64,000 nucleotides of DNA from the NCBI GenBank assembly GCA_036023115.1, contig JAYKKT010000061.1:18141501-18205500 (forward strand), read 5' to 3'. Origin of the DNA: Brasenia schreberi. Taxonomy: Eukaryota; Streptophyta; Magnoliopsida; Nymphaeales; Cabombaceae. Of this stretch, positions 57,301 through 64,000 are shown in pieces. Numbering within the stretch: the stretch's first letter is position 1; every line of letters begins with the position of its first letter. Below the pieces are notes generated by a model that had not been told where the DNA came from, made no database searches, and saw only the letters and a list, made by a program, of their open reading frames with translations. The position numbers were made by a program, and so were the translations under genes.

Positions 57301-57694
57301 TGTCTTTACATTTTCGGGTTTTCCCTTTGGAGTAGCGTGAGTTTGCATTGCATCTACGCCATACCACGAGGTAGGACGCATATTGCATCGAAGCAACCCC
57401 CGCTCGAATTCGCCCATGTAGTGGAGTGTTCATAACACACAAACTAGGCGACCCAAAAAGGGATAAAAGAAAAGACTTAGGCACGTACAAATCCACGTGA
57501 TCTAAAAACATGCAAACGCATCTTAAAGACCCGAAATAGACACCTCGAACCGTTTCGTAGACTTTCTCCCTAAAACTCGATTTTTGCAAAAGCGTACAGA
57601 CTGACCCTTGCGCATCGGTGCAAGAAGGTCTGCGACGACAAGAGCTCACTTGCTCACAGTCGCCACGTTTAGAAGTCAGTGTTAATATATCTTC

Positions 57695-57714
57695 GCTAGC
57701 TTAAGTAAGCTAGC
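57695..57714 (+). repeat. Perfect inverted repeat near the E4 LTR end
   Basis: GCTAGCTTA and TAAGCTAGC are separated by AG. The same arms occur about 100 bases from the LTR end in every copy that reaches this region. Confidence 0.85.
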
Positions 57715-57818
57715 TGGCACGCCCTGTTTGTATATCTAGGCCTTAGACGCACGATAAGATCCACTCTAAGCCACGAAAGAGGCGAAGAGGCGGGGATTTT
57801 TCGCGCGTCTACAGAGAT

Positions 57819-57836
57819 TGGCACGCCCGGTGGGAC
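57819..57836 (+). other. E4 primer-binding site
   Basis: TGGCACGCCCGGTGGGAC begins six bases after the LTR end. Its complement ends in CCA. The tRNA species is not assigned. Confidence 0.82.
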
Positions 57837-57927
57837 GTGAGCCTTTTCAAAAATCGAGTTTACTTGTAGGAGTCTTGCGAAAATCTTATAAAGGTGTCGT
57901 TTTAACTTATTTTCTTTGCTGTTACTT

Positions 57928-57929
57928 AG
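57928..57929 (+). promoter_or_regulatory. Candidate splice acceptor upstream of E4 gag
   Basis: TTTTCTTTGCTGTTACTTAG precedes G, 27 bases before the gag ATG. TTTTAAC lies about 30 bases upstream. Confidence 0.45.
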
Positions 57930-57955
57930 GAAATTTTGAAAAAAGCTTGAAAAGC

Positions 57956-60817
57956 ATGTCAAAATCCAATCCAAGTGAAGTGTCGAGCCAAGGCTCATGC
58001 GCATCAAGTTCTCACTCTAGGAGGATTTTGAAAAACAAAATAAAACTAGATGAAATCGAGGACTTGAGAAGGGAATTTGAGGCCAAAATCGATGCTCTCA
58101 GCCAAGAGGCTGAAGTAGGCGATTCGTGTTCATCAAACGGTGAACAAAGGCCTAAAAAGAAAATTGAAAAACCTCGCAAGCAAAGAGGCCTCCGTAATGG
58201 AAGGCAACCAATACCACGAGTCCTTCACACAAAAGGACCGTAAAGCCCTACAGCAACTGCTGAAAGGGCAAAATAAAGAGAAAAGAAGCTACGCCCTGTC
58301 TGATTTCCTTCCTATGGATTACGAAACAGACAGTGACGATGAAATACCGAACTTCCATCGGTATGATGGCATGGGAGACCCTAGGTCTCACTTGCAGCTT
58401 TTCTCACGTCGAGCCCATAAGAAGAAAAAGGACTCGATGAAATGGGTGTATTGGTTCCCTCTATCCCTTAAGGGCACAGCTGCCAAATGGCTGGCTTCCT
58501 ACGACTTAAGCCAGTTCGCTACTTTTGAAGAGTTAGCGAACTGCTTCATGCAAAGATTTGCACACAACGTGGAAGTCACGCCAACCCTGAATACCCTAAG
58601 GGATACAAAGCAAGGCATGAACGAAGACGTGCATGCCTTCATTATAAGATGGAGGTCTCTTTTAGGCCAAGTGCGAGAGCCATATCCGAAGGATGCGCAG
58701 TAATGCTCATCCTGGATAATTTCAAAAACGAGTTAAAAACCCTTCTCTCGCTCCATGAGATTTCAACTTTCCATAAGTTGATCAAAAAGGCCTCCCTTTT
58801 CGAAACCAACTTGCGAAAAGGGACATACGACCACTTATGGAAAGGAAGTGCCGTTCCCAAAACGCGTGTGGAAAAGCCCATCGCATATGGGCTGCCCACA
58901 ACGGACAAAGGGGCAAAGCCCCATAAAATCGCCAATGTCCGGGTGGATCCAGGCATGGCGGGCACTTCTAAAAATTTTGAAAAAATAGAAAATAAGAGAG
59001 AACGCAATTTTTCAAAACCAATTGAAAAACGGGAGTACACTCCGCTGGGGCAACCTGTGTCGGAAGTCCTAGACCTCCTACTTGCCCAGGGCATGATCGA
59101 ACTCCCTGAAATCCCCGAAGGAGTCACGTCCAAAGGGGGGTATTTAAACCGATTTTGCAAGTATCATCGGCTTAAAGGCCATGATACCAAACGGTGCTTC
59201 TCTCTTCTAAATAAAATTGAGAACTTGATAGCGGAGGGCCGGCTCCAGGTCACTGCGGAATCTGAGCCACCTCAAGCTATCTTCAAGGAACCCTTTCCCA
59301 AACACGCCAGTGGCAGTGGGAAAGGAAAGGAGGTATGTACCCTCACCATTTCCAAGGAACTAGCGCAAAAGCCCGAACCTGGTCGACCTGCTTGTGCGCC
59401 CATCCTTGTATTATACAAGAGGCCCGCACAAGTCGTCATTCGGGACCATCAAAAGTGGAAACCCCAAAACCAGTTTTGAAAATCCAAGGTTCTCCTCAGC
59501 TCATCCTTAGAGCCAAGTCTAGCGCAAACCCTAGGCTGGTCGTGGGGGAAGTCACTAGATCCGGGAGGATCTACCAACCCCCGCACCTTCAAGGTGCTCA
59601 AAGGTGGTCAGTGTGCCTGGCCCCTCAAAAGCATGTATCCCTAGTGGTCTGCCAAAAGCAGATAAGGACAAAATCATCCTAAATCCTTATGATTTCGAAA
59701 ACCACCTTTCAAAGATTCCTATTCACATGTCTATCCTAGAGCTTATCAAAACCTCGCCTAGGCATAGACTTGTCTTAGAGAAAATTCTAGAAAGGGCCAA
59801 GGTTGATTCGAACATAAGTCTGGAATCCTTGTCTGCCCAAGTGGCTTTGTTAGGAGCAAAATCGCCCATCACCTTTTCGGAAGATGATGTAGATAGACCC
59901 TACGAAACCCATAACCAGGCCCTGCATATCGAGGTGGTTCTAAACAACCACTCTCTGGACAGGTGCCTAGTCGATGGTGGAGGAGGGCTCAACATCCTTC
60001 CACTTCACGTGGCGTACAAAATCGGAGTCACCTTGACTTCAGTGAACCCAAGCCCCATCGTTATCACTGGATACGATGGGAATGCGTCTAGGCCTTTAGG
60101 ATCCATCGAACTCCCAATGGAAACGGGAGGGATCGAACACACGGGGGTGTTCCATGTCTTGGACATCCACCCCCATTATAACCTGTTGCTGGGAAGACCC
60201 TGGATACATAGTTTGTGCGCTGTGCCATCCACCTTCCACAAGTGTGTCAAAATCCCTTTTAGGGACCAAGTCGTAGTGATCCTAGGTGAGAGTCACCCAC
60301 AACTTCAGGGGATCATAAACTCCCCTTGTTTATCAAGCTCCCAGGCCCAAGAGGCTAACCTGGGGCAAATTATGGTTGAGCCACCTCGGCTCGTGTTGAA
60401 CAACCCTAGGAAGGTTGTATGTGTGAAGGGGCCGCCTAAGCAGGCCCCCTCCCGACTCTAATCCTCCTAGGAAAACCCAAGCGTTCCCTATTTCCAAAAC
60501 CCCTGGACAAAAGGCCCTACGAGCCTAATATAGACGATAGCATGTTCCAGGACCACGACTTATATCCCATCTTTTCAAAAAACAAAAGGTCGTGGAACAT
60601 GTTATTGAACATGGGCTACACGCCCTACAAAAGTCTAGGGGCACAAAACCAGGGTCTCCTAGAGCCCATCCTTCCTAGGGCCAATCCAAGCCGATATGGG
60701 ATCGGCTATACTCCCCGAATACCGCCGGAGCCACCCCCTGTGACCACCTGGGTCAAGGGTGCCCCGGAGCCTGTCTTAGAAGAGACCTATGGTTTAGACC
60801 TCCTATTCCGAGTCTAA
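57956..60817 (+). pseudogene. gag-pro: E4 gag-protease, several small frameshifts
   Basis: ATG 57956 begins MSKSNPSEV. Across three frames all parts are present: gag domain, CKYHRLKGHDTKRC zinc-knuckle-like motif, protease with LVDGGGGLNILP, LLLGRPWI, and a C-terminus ending DLLFRV at the TAA 60815-60817. Compared with M1, M3 and E3 the frame changes at 58182 (A run), 58680 (C run), 59442 (G run), 59600 (A run) and near 60438 (A run). All are losses of one or two bases. Between these points the sequence reads well, so either decay is recent or these are sequencing errors. Confidence 0.87.
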
Positions 60818-60931
60818 CCCCTAGTGTTTTCCCTTTGTAGGTATGACGGAAGATCCCTTTTTCTAAAAATACCAAAAACATTTGAAAACTTAAAATCCAA
60901 AAAAATCGAAAAACAAGAAAAACCAAAAACA

Positions 60932-63900
60932 ATGGAAAAACAAAAACTCAAAAAAAGTGTGTTTTGTATAAATCCCAAAATTCTCGTTTTACAAAAACCC
61001 AAAAAAATCGAAAATTTGGAAAATACCAAAAAGATTTTGTACATAGCTGCTCCTGGTATGACTTTGGCAAAAGAAAAGGATTTCGAAAGAGACGTTGTCT
61101 GCATAGCCAGACCAAAAATTTCGAAATCACTTGAAAATCCAAGTACAAAACCAGGTTATTTTGAAAACCACGCATCAAGTTCCCTCAGGTCTAAAGTCCA
61201 CGAGAATGATCGAAGCCCAGAAGTGGATCCCCTTGAGGAAGATCCCACTTCTGAGCTCCCAGAATTTCATAGAATTCTCGATTTTGAAAGACCTTCCCAA
61301 TCAGTAGGAGGAGATTTCGTAGAGGTGAACCTAGGGGATGATTCCAATCCCAAAACCATCAAAATAGGCGCATGCTTGCATGAAACTGAAAAGTTAGCAT
61401 TCATTGCATTTCTACGAACCTATTTAGATGTGTTTGCATGGACGTATGAAGACATGCCGGGCATAGATCCCAGCATAGTCGAGCATCGTCTTCCCTTAGA
61501 TGTAGGGGTAAAACCAATAAAGCAGAAGCTTAGGAAAATACACCCGAATGTACACACGCAAGTCAAAGAGGGTTTAGAAGATCTGCTAAAAGCCGGATTT
61601 ATAAAACCCATTGCGTATTCTGATTGGTTGTCAAATATCGTTGTAGTTCGAAAAACCAATGGGAAAATTCGAATATGCATCGATTTCAGAAACCTGAATA
61701 AAGCCACTCCAAAGGATAATTATCCTTTACCAAACATAGATTTGATAGTCGATAGTACTGCAAATCATGAGATGTTTTCATTCATGGATGGCTATTCAGG
61801 CTATAATCAAATCAAACTAAGTCCACGAGATCAGGGTAAGACCGCCTTCACAACCCCATGGGGCACGTACTGCTATACAGTCATGCCCTTTGGTTTGAAA
61901 AATGCCGGCGCAACATACCAACGAGCCATGAACACGATCTTCCATGATCAAATTCACGAGCTTGTAGAAGTGTATGTAGATGATCTCTTGGCGAAATCCA
62001 AAACCCGATGCACCCATATCGAATGTTTACAAAAGATTTTCGAAAGGCTTAGGCTTTACAAAGTAAAGCTAAACCCTCAAAAATGTGTGTTCGGGGTAGA
62101 ATCAGGGAAGCTTCTAGGCTTTATGGTGAGCCAAAGGGGAATAGAAGTCGACCCCTCTAAGTGTCGAGCCATCATAGACATGGCTCCACCCTCCAATCTC
62201 ACCCAAGTCCGTAGCCTCCAGGGTCGATTACAATCTGTGCGCCGATTCATATCGAATCTGGCAACTAGATGCGAACCCTTCAACAAACTGTTGAGGAAGG
62301 GTACGAAATTCTTATGGGATGACGAATGCCAAAAGTCCTTCGAGAGACTAAAGGCATACTTGGTTAATCCCCCCGTTTTGAATCCTCCAAAGCAAGGAAA
62401 ACCGCTTTTATTATACATCTCCGTGCATGTAAACGCTTTAGGAGCCCTGTTGGCTCAATACGAGGATGACACCCATAAGGAGTATGCCATCTACTATATT
62501 TCGAAAACTCTCTTGGCTTATGAACGAAATTATCAAGCCATGGAGAAGACGTGCTTGGCCCTAGTCTGGGCCTGCCAGAAATTCAGACACTACTTCCTAG
62601 ATCATGAGATCTGGATAGTGTCCAAGCTTGATCCAATCAAGCACTTGTTCGAAAAACCCATTCTCACAGGTAGATTGGGCAAATGGCAACTCCTTCTAAT
62701 GGAGTATGATCTAAAATACCACCACCAGATCTCCGTTAAGGGGCAAGCCCTAGCAGATTACGTGGCTGACTTCCCCTTGGAGGACGCATATCCCACTCTT
62801 GTCGAAATGCCTGATGAAGGCATATTGCAAAACCATTTTCAGAACCACATTTTGGCAAATTCTTTTGAAAACCAAGTGTGGACGATGCACTTCGACGGGG
62901 CACGAAACCAACGAGGGGCTGGTGCCGGGATCATCCTAATCTCCCCTGAAAAGGGCGAGATTCCCATAGCGGTCCGCTTAGATTTCGAATGTTCCAACAA
63001 CGTAGCTGAGTATGAAGCACTCATACAAGGCTTAAGGATTTCGAAAACTCTAGGGGCATCATGCATCGAGGTCTTTGGAGATTCGCTCCTTGTCATAAAT
63101 CAGGTTTTAAAAATTTGGCAAGTACATAATGAGAAACTACTTCCATACCACGAATTGGCCACTCGATTGGTCCAATCCTTCCAGTCGTGTAAGCTCACAC
63201 ACGTGGGAAGAGAGGACAATGGCATCGCCGATGCCCTCTCTTCCTTGGGTTCAGCCCTGAAGGTCGATCCCATTTCAGGGACCAGATCTTTGGAAATATG
63301 GCATGCGCCCCATCCATCCACACACGACTTGGATATTTGCCAAAACAACCCAGGGTCTATTGAAAAACCCTGGTTCTATGACATAAAACAATTTTTAGAA
63401 AATGGGGGATTCACCGAGGATGCCACATCCAAAGATAAGGCATTCATTCGTAAGATTTCGACCCGATACACCATTTTGGGTGGGGTCTTATACAAAAAGA
63501 GTTTTACCGGCATTCTGCTTAGATGTATCGACCTAGAGGAGGCTAGGATAGTGATGCACGAGTTCCACGATGGAGAATGTGGAGGTCATGTTAATGCCAA
63601 CATGATGGCGATGAAAATACTTAGAGGGGGTTATTTTTGGTCCACCCTGAAAAAGGATTGTCACGATCATGTTAGAAAGTGTCATCCATGTCAAGTGCAT
63701 GGGCACGCCATTCATATCCCTTCATCTGCATTGCATTCCGTGGTCAGCCCCTGGCCATTTACCATGTGGGCGTTTGACATTATAGGCCCCATATTCCCAA
63801 AGGCCTCGAATGGGCATCGTTTTATCTTAGCAGCCACGGAGTATTTCTCCAAGTGGGTGGAAGCCATTTCCCTAACGAATGTAATGGGGCAACATGTGGT

Positions 63901-64000
63901 GGCTTTCATCCGGAGGAATATCTTGGCTCGATTTGGGGTTCCACGAGACCTCGTGTCTGATAATGGTACCCCATTCAAGAACGAGCGGATGTTTAAGTTG
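60932..64000 (+). CDS. pol: E4 pol: RT, RNase H, aRNH, integrase (partial at window edge)
   Basis: A frame beginning with an in-frame ATG at 60932 (MEKQKLKKS) stays open for 1,023 codons to the window end. The family start at 60843 is in another frame here because of small indels in the A-rich linker. RT has DFRNLNKATP, MPFGLKN and YVDD at residues 348-351. The gypsy RNase H follows; two of its usual catalytic acids seem to be missing. aRNH has FDGA (Asp 655), AEYEAL, FGDSLL and IADALS, so all four acidic residues are visible. Integrase has an HHCC finger (about 876-921) and core Asp 949 and Asp 1010; the catalytic Glu should lie just beyond the window. This is the best candidate here for a functional polyprotein. 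Confidence 0.88.
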   Translation, partial: MEKQKLKKSVFCINPKILVLQKPKKIENLENTKKILYIAAPGMTLAKEKDFERDVVCIARPKISKSLENPSTKPGYFENHASSSLRSKVHENDRSPEVDPLEEDPTSELPEFHRILDFERPSQSVGGDFVEVNLGDDSNPKTIKIGACLHETEKLAFIAFLRTYLDVFAWTYEDMPGIDPSIVEHRLPLDVGVKPIKQKLRKIHPNVHTQVKEGLEDLLKAGFIKPIAYSDWLSNIVVVRKTNGKIRICIDFRNLNKATPKDNYPLPNIDLIVDSTANHEMFSFMDGYSGYNQIKLSPRDQGKTAFTTPWGTYCYTVMPFGLKNAGATYQRAMNTIFHDQIHELVEVYVDDLLAKSKTRCTHIECLQKIFERLRLYKVKLNPQKCVFGVESGKLLGFMVSQRGIEVDPSKCRAIIDMAPPSNLTQVRSLQGRLQSVRRFISNLATRCEPFNKLLRKGTKFLWDDECQKSFERLKAYLVNPPVLNPPKQGKPLLLYISVHVNALGALLAQYEDDTHKEYAIYYISKTLLAYERNYQAMEKTCLALVWACQKFRHYFLDHEIWIVSKLDPIKHLFEKPILTGRLGKWQLLLMEYDLKYHHQISVKGQALADYVADFPLEDAYPTLVEMPDEGILQNHFQNHILANSFENQVWTMHFDGARNQRGAGAGIILISPEKGEIPIAVRLDFECSNNVAEYEALIQGLRISKTLGASCIEVFGDSLLVINQVLKIWQVHNEKLLPYHELATRLVQSFQSCKLTHVGREDNGIADALSSLGSALKVDPISGTRSLEIWHAPHPSTHDLDICQNNPGSIEKPWFYDIKQFLENGGFTEDATSKDKAFIRKISTRYTILGGVLYKKSFTGILLRCIDLEEARIVMHEFHDGECGGHVNANMMAMKILRGGYFWSTLKKDCHDHVRKCHPCQVHGHAIHIPSSALHSVVSPWPFTMWAFDIIGPIFPKASNGHRFILAATEYFSKWVEAISLTNVMGQHVVAFIRRNILARFGVPRDLVSDNGTPFKNERMFKL

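Larger units (their letters stand above)
54510..57813 (+). repeat. E4 5' LTR (3,304 bp)
   Basis: From TGTAAACACCCC to TCTACA. It holds a conserved U3 block (about 54860-55180) with GGGGCCCAC at 55125-55133 and CACGTG at 55142-55147. A CCTAA-rich tract (about 55340-55600), TATTTAAA and a GC-rich leader follow. Then come GTAAGT, five 110-bp units, six 14-bp units and the inverted repeat. Its internal open frames are compositional and not supported as genes. Confidence 0.93.
54510..64000 (+). mobile_element. E4: forward Tat-group element, runs off the window
   Basis: It contains the 5' LTR, PBS, gag-protease and pol up to the integrase core. It is inserted in M4 integrase. The five bases before it are GAGTC, and the matching copy should follow its 3' LTR outside the window. 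Its LTR end is almost identical to L0, and its pol is the most intact in the window. Confidence 0.93.

Noticed and set aside
1..57813. L0 and the E4 LTR as the two LTRs of one element
   Set aside because: Both are forward LTR ends. E4's PBS and gag follow 57813, so it is a 5' LTR, and L0 lies far upstream against M1 sequence. They are sister copies.

Overview
This window is plant nuclear DNA made entirely of LTR retrotransposons. I see no host gene, rRNA, tRNA, CRISPR array or bacterial-type feature. All recognisable coding sequence belongs to one Ty3/gypsy family. The domain order is gag, protease, reverse transcriptase (RT), a gypsy-type RNase H, a second archaeal-type RNase H (aRNH) and integrase (INT), with no chromodomain. 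The doubled RNase H is the hallmark of the Tat group (Ogre/Retand-like) of flowering-plant gypsy elements. The LTRs are long (2.2 to 3.4 kb), start TGTAAACACC and end TCTACA. The primer-binding site (PBS) follows 5 to 6 bases after the 5' LTR. The host is most likely a flowering plant with a large, repeat-rich genome; the species cannot be read from this sequence.

Layout, left to right (names are mine). L0 (1-131, +) is the last part of a forward LTR that sits against the 3' end of M1. M1 (132-11371, -) is a nearly complete reverse element with its 5' LTR on the right. M2 (-) is an old, decayed element in two visible pieces, 11372-14400 and 33881-36062. M2 is split by E2 (14401-33880, +), which is flanked by a perfect 5-bp target duplication AACAT. 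E2 itself is split by the truncated reverse element M3 (16791-26858). The 5' LTR of M3 (LTR X) is in turn split by a solo LTR, Y (21019-24291, -). To the right of M2 lie LTR Z (36063-38276, -), forward LTR P (38277-39894) and reverse element M4 (39895-41823 and 52962-54509). M4 carries forward element E3 (41824-52961), and forward element E4 (54510 to the window end) sits inside the M4 integrase gene.

The elements are at different stages of decay. M2 is broken many times. M1, M3, E2 and M4 carry a few nonsense mutations or frameshifts each. E3 has lost protease, RT and the first RNase H by a deletion that fuses gag in frame to aRNH-INT. E4 has an open pol frame of at least 1,023 codons to the window end, but its gag-pro frame has several small deletions, mostly in homopolymer runs.

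The non-coding parts are the most interesting. The LTRs share a degenerate CCTAA-rich telomere-like tract upstream of a TATA box and a GTAAGT splice-donor-like site. Downstream come a tandem array of about 110-bp units, a perfect inverted repeat near the LTR end, and, past the PBS, a splice-acceptor-like site just before the gag ATG. Together these suggest a leader intron of about 1.4 to 1.5 kb that would remove the PBS from spliced messages. The 3' UTR carries two hairpins conserved in four elements, and LTR P carries six hairpins spaced about 81 bp apart.
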